Assembly (NCBI GenBank): GCA_035270785.1
Contig: DATESN010000057.1
Span: 1-19,880, forward strand
Direction of reading: 5' to 3'
Source of the DNA: DATESN01 sp035270785
GTDB lineage: Bacteria > Bacillota > Clostridia > Lachnospirales > Lachnospiraceae
DNA length: 19,880 nucleotides
The notes below the pieces were generated by a model, which had not been told where the DNA came from, did not search any database, and saw nothing but the letters and a program-made list of their open reading frames with translations. The position numbers and the translations under genes are program-made. Shown in pieces: positions 7,890 through 14,559 of this stretch. Position 1 is the stretch's first letter. Every line of letters begins with the position of its first letter.

Positions 7890-8801
7890 TTAGATTTCAA
7901 ATGCCATGTTCAAGGCTTCCGAAATAGTAAAGCTAAGCATTTTTATAGTCTCGTCAATATTTTTTCCTGTCACATAAAAATTCATAAGTTCCGACATAAC
8001 AACAGGTTGCTCTCTATTTAATTCTTCCATTAGTTCTTTTGTAATATTAACAGACATTTTTTCAAATGCATCATTTACAATGGTCGCTGCATCAACAACA
8101 GTTGGAACTCCAATGGCAATCACTGGAACACCTAACGTTTCTTCTGTCAGCGCATTTCTATGATTACCAACGCCAGAACCTGGATGAATTCCTGTATTCG
8201 TAATTTGTACCGTGCGATTCAATCTTTTCGTACTTCTTGATGCCAATGCATCAATAACAATGACTACATCGGGACAGGTCTTTTCCACAACTCCTTTTAT
8301 GATCTCCGCCGTTTCCATTCCGGTTTTCGCCATAACACCTGGAACAATACTACTAATAGAATGTATGTTTTCCCTATTATAGGCAGCCTTTCCATACTCC
8401 TTTATCACATGTCTTGTAATATAGAGATTATCCACTACATGAGGACCTAGTGCATCTGCTGTTACCTCTCTATTACCAAGTCCTACAACAAGTATGGATT
8501 GCTCTTTTCCTATATCAGGAATTATTTCTCTTAGATGTTTGGCCATTTCTAAAGATACTTCTCGATGGTAATCCTCATCTGGTTCTATGAGAGCAGGAGC
8601 CTCTAGCGTAATATAAGACCCCATTGGTTTGCCCATTGTTTTAGCACCATTTTTCGAATCGATTGTAACTTTCGTAACTTTAATTTCTGATTCTTTATTT
8701 TCGTACTCTTCTACGCGCACACCATGAATTTCACCAGAAACTTCGCCTATACTTTCTCTTGCTTCTAATGCCAAATCAGTTCGTACTTGAAATCCCACCA
8801 T
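7890..8801 (-). CDS. gpr: Germination protease GPR with a minimal propeptide
   Basis: A 303-residue aspartic-type protease that degrades the small acid-soluble spore proteins on germination. Conserved motifs: VRTDLALEARE (6-16), VVGLGNREVTADALGP (105-120, with D116) and VIVIDALASRS (180-190, with D184). D116 and D184 correspond to the two catalytic Asp positions of the family. Bacilli make a zymogen with a propeptide of about 15 residues before the RTDLA motif; here only five residues (MVGFQ) precede VRTDLA. A TGA stop lies one codon before the ATG, so no longer form is possible. AGGTGA ribosome binding site. It diverges from rpsT and precedes spoIIP by 30 nt. No confident sigma-G promoter was identified. 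Confidence 0.95.
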   Translation of the reverse strand: MVGFQVRTDLALEARESIGEVSGEIHGVRVEEYENKESEIKVTKVTIDSKNGAKTMGKPMGSYITLEAPALIEPDEDYHREVSLEMAKHLREIIPDIGKEQSILVVGLGNREVTADALGPHVVDNLYITRHVIKEYGKAAYNRENIHSISSIVPGVMAKTGMETAEIIKGVVEKTCPDVVIVIDALASRSTKRLNRTVQITNTGIHPGSGVGNHRNALTEETLGVPVIAIGVPTVVDAATIVNDAFEKMSVNITKELMEELNREQPVVMSELMNFYVTGKNIDETIKMLSFTISEALNMAFEI

Positions 8802-8929
8802 AAGTCACCTATACTCTTTCTATAAGATATTTTATTATTACCTGTTTTCAACAAAATCATGTGAAATTTGTTAATATAAAGAATTAATATAAGGATAATC
8901 ATAATTCATACAAAGATATTAATATTGTA

Positions 8930-8958
8930 TTGACATATCATTATACATATCTTACAAT
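8930..8958 (+). promoter_or_regulatory. Strong sigma-A-type promoter of rpsT
   Basis: A perfect TTGACA (8930-8935), a 17-nt spacer and TACAAT (8953-8958) give a near-consensus vegetative promoter. Transcription would start near 8965, leaving a leader of about 80 nt before the S20 start. The element lies in the 246-nt divergent gap between gpr and rpsT. Confidence 0.8.
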
Positions 8959-9047
8959 AATATGCGTATGTTGACATTATAACGTCCGTGTCCGGATTTA
9001 ATGTGACTAAACTTTTAAAATTATTTATCAAATGGAGGTATAAGGTC

Positions 9048-9314
9048 TTGGCAAATATCAAATCTGCAAAAAAAAGAATTTTAGTTAACCAGGCAAAAGC
9101 TGATAGAAATAAAGCTATTCGTTCTGGTGTTAAAACAGCTATTAAAAAAGTAAATGCTGCTATCGAAGCAAAAGATGTAGAAGTAGCAAAGGTTGCTTTA
9201 CATGATGCTATAAAAATAATTGATAAAGCTACTTCAAAAGGTGTATTTCATACAAACACTACATCTAGAAAAGTATCTCGTTTAACCAAAGCTGTTTCAG
9301 CAATTGCACAATAA
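9048..9314 (+). CDS. rpsT: 30S ribosomal protein S20
   Basis: An 88-residue basic protein, the normal length of S20, which binds 16S rRNA early in small-subunit assembly. The sequence begins MANIKSAKKRILVNQAKADR and ends with SRLTKAVSAIAQ, as is typical. The start is TTG at 9048-9050, with GGAGG at 9034-9038 (9-nt spacing). The frame remains open upstream to a GTG at 8988, but the extra 20 residues do not resemble S20 and are rejected. E. coli rpsT also uses a UUG start, which takes part in autogenous control, so the weak start may be functional here. It is followed by a strong terminator. Confidence 0.97.
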   Translation: MANIKSAKKRILVNQAKADRNKAIRSGVKTAIKKVNAAIEAKDVEVAKVALHDAIKIIDKATSKGVFHTNTTSRKVSRLTKAVSAIAQ

Positions 9315-9340
9315 GATTATTAAAATCAATTTATGAATAT

Positions 9341-9378
9341 AAAAAAACAACTTACACCGTCATGTGAGTTGTTTTTTT
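9341..9378. terminator. Bidirectional intrinsic terminator between rpsT and the DUF1796 gene
   Basis: A 16-bp stem with one G-T pair and a 6-nt loop (9357-9362). The inner stem pairs ACAACTTACA with TGTGAGTTGT. A run of seven A on the left and seven T on the right gives a U-tract on either strand. The convergent genes rpsT (plus) and DUF1796 (minus) end 26 and 53 nt away. Confidence 0.88.
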
Positions 9379-9431
9379 GTGGTTGAAACGTGGGAATGGG
9401 CTTAGATACTGGGTTGTAGTGTATGATTCGC

Positions 9432-10106
9432 TTATGTTGATATCGTGTAAGTATCAAGTTTTTTGTTACTATTTGGTAAATTGAATATTATATTTTCTTT
9501 CTGTAATTGTTCGCTATAATTGTTTTTACAATATGTAATAAACTCCTTATTTTTATCAAATAAACTCCCTAATTCCTCTTGGGAATTAATGATGTCTAAA
9601 TAGGAATCCATATCTATTATATAATAGGAAGTCAAATTTTTAGGAGCAGATAAAATTTCGGGGATCATGAAGATTATTTCATTATTGGAATTTCCTCTTT
9701 TGATTACCTGATTAATATGATCTATATTATTGCTTATATAAGAAACTTCATTCTGGTCTATTACTACTCGAATAAAACAAGTTTTGCTTTTTAAGATGAT
9801 ACGAAATCTTTCTATTCTACGTATATATTTATCATATACTCTTTCAAAATCTTCATTAAAATTACTTATTTTATCATGTTTAAAATAAAAGCCATATTTC
9901 GTATCTATGATTCCGCTTTCTTCTGAAACAATTTGAAGGTTATCTTTTTGAAGAAAATCGCAAAAATCTTTATCCATATTTTCAACAACACCATCAAAAT
10001 CCGAAATCATCCAATCAAAGGGACCCGAAAACCCCCTTAACCCATACTTTACCATGGAGCTTGCTGTTCCACAAAAGCATCCTAAAGAAACAAAGTTATC
10101 AAACAT
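9432..10106 (-). CDS. DUF1796 putative papain-like cysteine peptidase
   Basis: A 224-residue protein matching the DUF1796 family, annotated as putative papain-like cysteine peptidases. The diagnostic N-terminus is seen: VSLGCFCGTAS (6-16, with C10 and C12), then GLRGFSGPFDWMISD (22-36). Apart from this the sequence is divergent and rich in Asn, Lys and Ile. There is no signal peptide or membrane segment. Family members often occur near surface polysaccharide or glycosyltransferase genes, and the peptidase activity has not, to my knowledge, been shown biochemically. ATG with GGAGGAG about 8 nt upstream. It shares the terminator downstream of rpsT. The 161-nt upstream gap shows no convincing promoter. 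Confidence 0.75.
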   Translation of the reverse strand: MFDNFVSLGCFCGTASSMVKYGLRGFSGPFDWMISDFDGVVENMDKDFCDFLQKDNLQIVSEESGIIDTKYGFYFKHDKISNFNEDFERVYDKYIRRIERFRIILKSKTCFIRVVIDQNEVSYISNNIDHINQVIKRGNSNNEIIFMIPEILSAPKNLTSYYIIDMDSYLDIINSQEELGSLFDKNKEFITYCKNNYSEQLQKENIIFNLPNSNKKLDTYTIST

Positions 10107-10267
10107 ACTATTTTTTCTCCTCCATTCATTTTATCTTGTTCGATAGGATTCATCTTCCTATTCCCTTGCTATTGTATGAACATTGGAGATACAAATATAC
10201 GTATTTCTTGAACTCAACAAATATAGTTGATTGATCTAATATCGATAACACATTAAAGAGTAAGTGT

Positions 10268-11107
10268 TTATGCTTTCTCTACAGGTATCCATATTTCGTT
10301 GTAGTTATCCTCCGGATCCTCGCATGGGGGTGTATACATCTCAATGTTGTAGTTACCTGTAATCTTATATGCCTTGCAAGATGGTAGCCACTCGCTCCAA
10401 ATTTTTGTGTTCACGTCCTGCAATGCTTTTGGTAATGCACCATGACATGGGAATATAGCCCATGTGCCTGCAGGAATCACTTTTGTTTCGTAGCCCTCTG
10501 GAATCCCATTCCACGGAATATAGTTATCGGCAATGAAATAATCAAAGTTCTTTCCATCACTGTCCACACATATTCCATACATTCCACAAACAATTTTATT
10601 CCCACCACTCTCCATATGTTCCTTCCAGAACTTAGGAATTTCACCATAACAAGTTTCCGTATTGAATTTACGTGACTTTCCCATTACTGTAAACTGGGAC
10701 TTTTCAACAATTTTGTACTCTAACATAGTACCACCCTCCAATGTAAGTTTAATTTTCAGCGGCGCAAAAGAATTCAGTTTACTGCCTTGTCCTCTTGCTA
10801 CGGAAGGATTTATCCCATGAAACTTTGTGAATGCTCTGGAAAAACTATCCGGTGAATCGTAACCGTATTTCAGTGCAACATCAATAACTTTAATATCAGT
10901 AGAACAAAGTTCCTGCGCAGCAAGCGTCAGACGGCGATTCCTTATATACTCACCAATCGTAAATCCACATAGTACATTGAATATTTTTTGAAAGTAGAAA
11001 CTTGACACATTTGCTTTATCGGCTATTTTATTTATATCAATATCATCCGTCAAATTTTCTTCCATGTATGCAATCGCATTGGTAATACCTTCATTCCAAC
11101 CATTCAT
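10268..11107 (-). CDS. AraC-family regulator with GyrI-like effector domain
   Basis: A 279-residue transcription factor. Residues 8-105 form the two helix-turn-helix AraC DNA-binding domain, with DINKIADKANVSSFYFQKIF (24-43) as the first and the conserved VALKYGYDSPDSFSRAFTKF segment (77-96) as the second. Residues about 129-277 are a GyrI-like/AraC effector-binding domain, the fold of BmrR and Rob that binds small, often lipophilic or cationic, ligands. The target operon is not evident; autoregulation is possible. ATG with GGAGG 8 nt upstream. A perfect 12-bp palindrome lies 36 nt before the start. Confidence 0.9.
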   Translation of the reverse strand: MNGWNEGITNAIAYMEENLTDDIDINKIADKANVSSFYFQKIFNVLCGFTIGEYIRNRRLTLAAQELCSTDIKVIDVALKYGYDSPDSFSRAFTKFHGINPSVARGQGSKLNSFAPLKIKLTLEGGTMLEYKIVEKSQFTVMGKSRKFNTETCYGEIPKFWKEHMESGGNKIVCGMYGICVDSDGKNFDYFIADNYIPWNGIPEGYETKVIPAGTWAIFPCHGALPKALQDVNTKIWSEWLPSCKAYKITGNYNIEMYTPPCEDPEDNYNEIWIPVEKA

Positions 11108-11142
11108 AAGATAACCTCCTTCCTTGTTTCGCTATAATTAGA

Positions 11143-11154
11143 TTATACGTATAA
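11143..11154. promoter_or_regulatory. 12-bp palindrome upstream of the AraC-type gene
   Basis: TTATACGTATAA is self-complementary and includes, on the minus strand, a TATAAT-like -10 (11147-11142) without a clear -35. It lies 36 nt upstream of the AraC/GyrI-like gene and could be an operator or simply part of an AT-rich promoter. A short match (ATACGTAT) recurs in the gap downstream of the same gene, near 10197-10204. Confidence 0.3.
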
Positions 11155-11223
11155 GTGTATCTATTTTCCCGACTCTCCTTGCTCTGTTGTATCGGGTTAT
11201 AAATGAAACTTGGTATGTCCAAA

Positions 11224-11412
11224 TTATACATCCTTGCACTGAAACCACAGATATATACCTAGACCTGGAACCAGTGACGCTAAGCTAAGAACAAAGAACC
11301 ATCCGAAAAGCGATACTCCATTGTCGCCGCCGTTTTTCGTAAGTCTGTATGCTGTTCCATATGATAAAATACTTTGTACAACTGAAACGATTTGCCATAA
11401 AATTAATATCAT
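11224..11412 (-). CDS. Small two-helix membrane protein
   Basis: A 62-residue hydrophobic protein of unknown function. Two membrane segments are visible: about residues 2-20 (ILILWQIVSVVQSILSYG) and 35-55 (LFGWFFVLSLASLVPGLGIY), joined by a short polar loop with TKNGGDN. The frame is open to a TTG at 11430, but that would place the GGAGG motif inside the coding sequence. The ATG at 11412 has the GGAGG 9 nt upstream and is the better start. It lies between the AraC-type regulator and the DUF3795 gene, with no obvious partner. Confidence 0.6.
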   Translation of the reverse strand: MILILWQIVSVVQSILSYGTAYRLTKNGGDNGVSLFGWFFVLSLASLVPGLGIYLWFQCKDV

Positions 11413-11489
11413 TTTTATTATCCTCCACAAAAATTAATTGATTATTACTATAATAGGAATCTCAGACTACAATACAGTTTGGAATTTAT

Positions 11490-11801
11490 CTATTTCTTCA
11501 AATTGTTCTCTTTATTAAAAAAAGATTTTTCTAACATATCACTTATTTTATTACAGGGGAATAGATTGCATTGATTGCATTTTTGCACATTATGTTTCTT
11601 TATACATTCAACTAATTTATAAGTGCACTGTTTATGAGTCGAACAACCCATACATTGAATTTCTTCATTTGATACAACAGTCTCTCGCCAGCCAACCCTA
11701 TACCATAATTCTGCGACCCTTTGCAATTCTTCTGGTCCACGTGCATTATATCTTGGACATTCTATACAGTTATCGCCACATAATGTGATTAATTCTTCCA
11801 T
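11490..11801 (-). CDS. DUF3795 cysteine-rich protein
   Basis: A 103-residue protein matching the DUF3795 pattern: LCGDNCIECP at the N-terminus (C8, C12, C15), a middle CMGC (C50, C53) with C59, and a C-terminal HNVQKCNQCNLFPC block. Cysteine pairs of this type suggest binding of zinc or an iron-sulfur cluster; the biochemical role of the family is unknown to me. ATG with AAGGTGA 6 nt upstream. It follows the remains of a GNAT acetyltransferase gene by 23 nt. DUF3795 and GNAT genes are often found in such small accessory cassettes in Clostridia. Confidence 0.75.
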   Translation of the reverse strand: MEELITLCGDNCIECPRYNARGPEELQRVAELWYRVGWRETVVSNEEIQCMGCSTHKQCTYKLVECIKKHNVQKCNQCNLFPCNKISDMLEKSFFNKENNLKK

Positions 11802-11824
11802 ACTTTCACCTTAACAACTTCATT

Positions 11825-12246
11825 TTAATAATCTATCTTACTAGAAATCTTTTTTTCTAAGCAAACAAGCTGTACACCTTCCATTCCTTTAAGAATGCAT
11901 AAGACAACTCCTACCTCTTTATATCCTTTTTTTTCATAAAGTTTTCTTGCTACCAGATTTTTTTCATTTGTATCTATACGTAGATAATTAGTACCTGACC
12001 GTGCGGAAATTTCCTCATAAAACTCAACAAACATTTTCCCATATCCTTTATTAGATTACAATTTTTATATTCTGGAACCTGAATTTGATTAATGATTGCA
12101 GCTGCAACTATACAATCATTAACCTCTAGCACATATAATTCATTTTGTTTTAATGCCCTTAGAGCAGTATCTTCCCAGAAATGACTCCTTACATAATCCC
12201 TCGATAATGGTTACTACCTTATCACAAATTCAATTGTCCTCTATGC
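11825..12246 (-). pseudogene. Decayed GNAT N-acetyltransferase gene (remnant 1)
   Basis: The 3' part is an open frame, 11825-12034, reading MFVEFYEEIS...YLRIDTNEKNLVARKLYEKKGY, a typical acetyl-CoA-binding GNAT C-terminus. Upstream, another frame encodes SRDYVRSHFWEDTALRAL, ELYVLEVND and AAAIINQIQVPEYKN (about 12195 down to 12062), the normal middle of such a protein. The pieces do not join: the acetyl-CoA loop SNKGYGK is reached only after a -1 shift. About 25 residues that should lie between PEYKN and that loop seem to be missing. A third frame holds ICDKVVTIIE near 12229-12200, and TAG-TAA stops interrupt the middle frame at about 12211-12216. At least three lesions make this a pseudogene rather than a single sequencing error. 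Confidence 0.75.
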
Positions 12247-12261
12247 CTCAGCAATTTCTCT

Positions 12262-12936
12262 TTATTGCCTATCATAATATTCAATTCCATCCTCCGGTTT
12301 AAAATAGGTGCGCAAATAACCGACTGTAGATACAATTACAAATTCATTTGTGCTTTTGATATAATAGACATCATCACCATCTTCTTTTTCTGTTTTATGA
12401 AGTACCTCACTGCTGTTCACAACCCTGCTTGCTCCCGCTTCATATTCATCTGCTGTTAAATAATTAAAATCAGTACCATGCCTTGCAAAGTGATCATCCC
12501 GTAACTGCTGGCTACGAAACACATAAGTATTTTCATTACTTCTTCCTTGATCTATGCTTTCTTCCGTTGTATCAGAACTCTCATTGGACATCTGAAATTC
12601 GGATTTTTGTACAGTATCTTCAACATAATTCCTTGGATTAACACTTTCACTTTCATATGTTGCGACAAAATTGTTATTAGGCGCCGAATAATTAAGTGAC
12701 GATAATTTATATTTCAAAGCCATTAAGATAATGAATACAACAATCACTGTCATATAAATGTTATTTCGATTACCATGCTTTACTGGTATATATATTTCTT
12801 TTACTTTCTTATTTTTTCCCCTGCATTCTTCACATCGTTTTGGGAGTGAGAAAGCTTTCTCCTTATAAAATTTTATTTCCCCATTGCTAAGTTCAAATTC
12901 TTTCCCACACTGTTTACAATTTCTTTTTTCCATCAT
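12262..12936 (-). CDS. Zinc-ribbon membrane protein with an exported nuclease-like C-terminal domain
   Basis: A 224-residue protein in three parts. Residues 1-45 are a zf-trcl-type zinc ribbon (C7-x2-C10...C35-x2-C38). Residues 60-75 form one membrane segment, preceded by positive charges, so the C-terminus is predicted outside. A Ser/Glu/Asn-rich linker (about 85-135) leads to a compact domain at 140-224 with RDDHFARHG (H149, H153), TADEYEAGA, STNEFVIVS and RTYFKPEDGIEYY. This order recalls the C-terminal RNase domains (BECR fold) of bacterial polymorphic toxins; that link is from memory of patterns and is tentative. ATG with AAGAGG just upstream; the start overlaps the stop of GNAT remnant 2 (ATGA). 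Confidence 0.65.
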   Translation of the reverse strand: MMEKRNCKQCGKEFELSNGEIKFYKEKAFSLPKRCEECRGKNKKVKEIYIPVKHGNRNNIYMTVIVVFIILMALKYKLSSLNYSAPNNNFVATYESESVNPRNYVEDTVQKSEFQMSNESSDTTEESIDQGRSNENTYVFRSQQLRDDHFARHGTDFNYLTADEYEAGASRVVNSSEVLHKTEKEDGDDVYYIKSTNEFVIVSTVGYLRTYFKPEDGIEYYDRQ

Positions 12937-13156
12937 AACCTCTTATTCAAATATACATAAGAATATCCAAGAGCTGATAAATCCTTACATACATAATCTA
13001 GCATTTTTTTGCCATACCCTTATTTCTATAATCCTCTTCCACGTACACGGCGCAAATATTAGGTGTTAAATCCATCCTTTTATGAAACCACTCAGATGCT
13101 ATCTCATTTAAATCGTAATTATCTCTTAACAATCTAATTTCAAACTCATTTCTCAT
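12933..13156 (-). pseudogene. Decayed GNAT N-acetyltransferase gene (remnant 2)
   Basis: An ATG at 13156 with an AAAGGA site opens a frame of 52 codons (MRNEFEIRLLRDNYDL... EEDYRNKGMAKKC, stop at 12998). The ending YRNKGMAKK is the acetyl-CoA loop of a GNAT enzyme. After a -1 shift at a run of seven A (about 13004-13010) the text continues MLDYVCKDLSALGYSYVYL, the expected next helix and strand, and stops at 12933. The central strands normally found between the N-terminal IRLL...IASEWFH part and DLTPNICAVYV are missing, as is the usual 'TDH..FYERYGW' C-terminus. It is best read as a truncated pseudogene with an internal deletion and a frameshift. Confidence 0.7.
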
Positions 13157-13191
13157 AGTAATAAATCCTTTCTACTCAATGAATAATTCTC

Positions 13192-13229
13192 ATATCATTT
13201 TTTTATTGTTATCTATAAAAAAATGATAT
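13192..13229. promoter_or_regulatory. Perfect 15-bp inverted repeat before the BFD-like gene
   Basis: ATATCATTTTTTTAT (13192-13206) is repeated exactly as its reverse complement at 13215-13229, with an 8-nt spacer. The right arm overlaps a TATACT -10 (13227-13232) for the plus-strand Fe-S protein gene; TTGTTA (13206-13211), 15 nt upstream, is a weak -35. Its position between two diverging genes suggests an operator, though a DNA or RNA hairpin is also possible. Confidence 0.5.
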
Positions 13230-13264
13230 ACTATGATTATAAAATTAAAAAAAGGAGCAATTCA

Positions 13265-13444
13265 ATGAGCAAAATAATATGTTCTTGTTACGGCGTTACC
13301 AAAAAAGATATTAAAAAATCCATTAAAAATGGTGCAACAACTTTTAAAGAAGTGCAAAAAGAAACTAAAGTTGCGAAAGCTTGTGGAAAATGTAAGAAAA
13401 AAGCAAAAAAGGTTACTAAAAAATTATTGAAAAAAAGTTTATAA
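13265..13444 (+). CDS. BFD-like [2Fe-2S] small protein
   Basis: A 59-residue protein with the bacterioferritin-associated ferredoxin (BFD) pattern: C6-x-C8 at the N-terminus and C40-x2-C43 about 30 residues later, which bind a [2Fe-2S] cluster. The helix between them (TKKDIKKSIKNGATTFKEVQ) matches the BFD fold. Bfd helps release iron from bacterioferritin in E. coli; small stand-alone versions in Clostridia have no proven partner. The tail is very lysine-rich. The frame extends back to 13223, but the ATG at 13265 has AGGAG 7 nt upstream and gives the family's N-terminus. It is convergent with the SGNH-like gene, with only 25 nt between the stops. Confidence 0.85.
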   Translation: MSKIICSCYGVTKKDIKKSIKNGATTFKEVQKETKVAKACGKCKKKAKKVTKKLLKKSL

Positions 13445-13469
13445 CCATACATTTTTTATGATGTTATTA

Positions 13470-14525
13470 TTATTTCAATTTCTCTGATAATAGCGTTGGT
13501 ATCTCATAAGCTAACGCTTTCATATCCTCTAATTGTTCACAATAGGTTTCTTTTCTAAGTCGACCTTGATCTGCAATGATACAATCTGCTATTTCTTGAT
13601 TTACTTCTCTGGAAAAATGAATCGTATCCATATATTTATTCAGGTCTAATATGATTTCTCTATCGTTTTGAAAATAGTATAGTTTAACATTTTCATAGTC
13701 AACCAAATCTTCTATTGCTTTTTCCACACAGTATAAGTAGGCGTCGGTATCACCGAGGTAATACATATCATTCCACCACAACATGGAATAAGGTGGAAAT
13801 AATAGAAAGAACTTCGTTTCTGAATGTGCCTCAATCTGCTCTTTCATCAATTTAATATTTCCATTCAACTGTTCTTCATAATAAGTCTTCTCTTTCATTT
13901 CTGCGCGATTCGATGGATATACATATCGTTCCAACAACGCTTCTTTGTTATTGAAAAGACCTTCTTTCCATTGATACCAAGAGTAAGAATCTCCTTCATG
14001 ATAAGGAACCAAGTAGGAATAGGCTAACATATATGGAATCTTTTCTAATAATACATCTTTATTAAGCACATAGGAAATATCATCCATTCCCGTTCCATTT
14101 AACAAATACATGGGGAACCCAGATTCTTTAAAAGATGTTGTGGAATCAGTTATTAATGCAAAGGTATCCAGACTATAAAAGACATTTTTAATAGTATGAT
14201 TCGTATAAGCCTTATTTAGGTAATACATTAAATCTGCTGTTGGTCCGGAAGCGCGAATTGCTTTTATGGTTGTACACTCAAAACCTTCATCAAACCATTG
14301 ATTATTGTAATTTTCCGCTACAGAAGAACCAAGAATAATACTATCATAATTCAAATGTTGAATCGAACCTGTCATCTGGTATTCCCGTTCCGTCAATACA
14401 GTCTTTAGGGAACCCATTGGACCATGGTAATGAAAAAAAGGATCTATTGTTATGATTATCATTGCTATGAAGGCCAATAAAACTGCCGTTCTAATAAAAA
14501 GACTTCTAATAAACTTCTGATGCAT
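13470..14525 (-). CDS. SGNH-like partner of the MBOAT acyltransferase
   Basis: A membrane-anchored protein of 351 residues from the chosen start. A signal-anchor (about residues 8-27) is followed by an extracytoplasmic domain with an SGNH/GDSL-like layout: DSIILGSSVAEN, where the first Ser of GSS is the likely nucleophile (S67), and DTIHFS near the end, a D-x-x-H pair (D300, H303). Proteins of this kind (AlgJ/AlgX, DltD, PatB types) take acetyl groups from an MBOAT partner and put them on a polymer outside the membrane. The frame is open to TTG 14555; ATG 14525 with GGGAG 5 nt upstream is preferred, and ATG 14537 is also possible. It is the last gene of the cluster, after the MBOAT gene. Confidence 0.75.
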   Translation of the reverse strand: MHQKFIRSLFIRTAVLLAFIAMIIITIDPFFHYHGPMGSLKTVLTEREYQMTGSIQHLNYDSIILGSSVAENYNNQWFDEGFECTTIKAIRASGPTADLMYYLNKAYTNHTIKNVFYSLDTFALITDSTTSFKESGFPMYLLNGTGMDDISYVLNKDVLLEKIPYMLAYSYLVPYHEGDSYSWYQWKEGLFNNKEALLERYVYPSNRAEMKEKTYYEEQLNGNIKLMKEQIEAHSETKFFLLFPPYSMLWWNDMYYLGDTDAYLYCVEKAIEDLVDYENVKLYYFQNDREIILDLNKYMDTIHFSREVNQEIADCIIADQGRLRKETYCEQLEDMKALAYEIPTLLSEKLK

Positions 14526-14559
14526 AAGAACTCCCATCTTCTTTTGTATAAGCAACTTT

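Noticed and set aside
8988..9047. A 20-residue N-terminal extension of S20 from a GTG at 8988
   Set aside because: The extra residues do not belong to S20, no Shine-Dalgarno fits it, and the TTG at 9048 has GGAGG at proper spacing and the exact family N-terminus.
12035..12050. Programmed frameshifting as an explanation for the first GNAT break
   Set aside because: The A-run is only four bases, there is no clear stimulatory structure, and other stops and an internal deletion disrupt the same gene.
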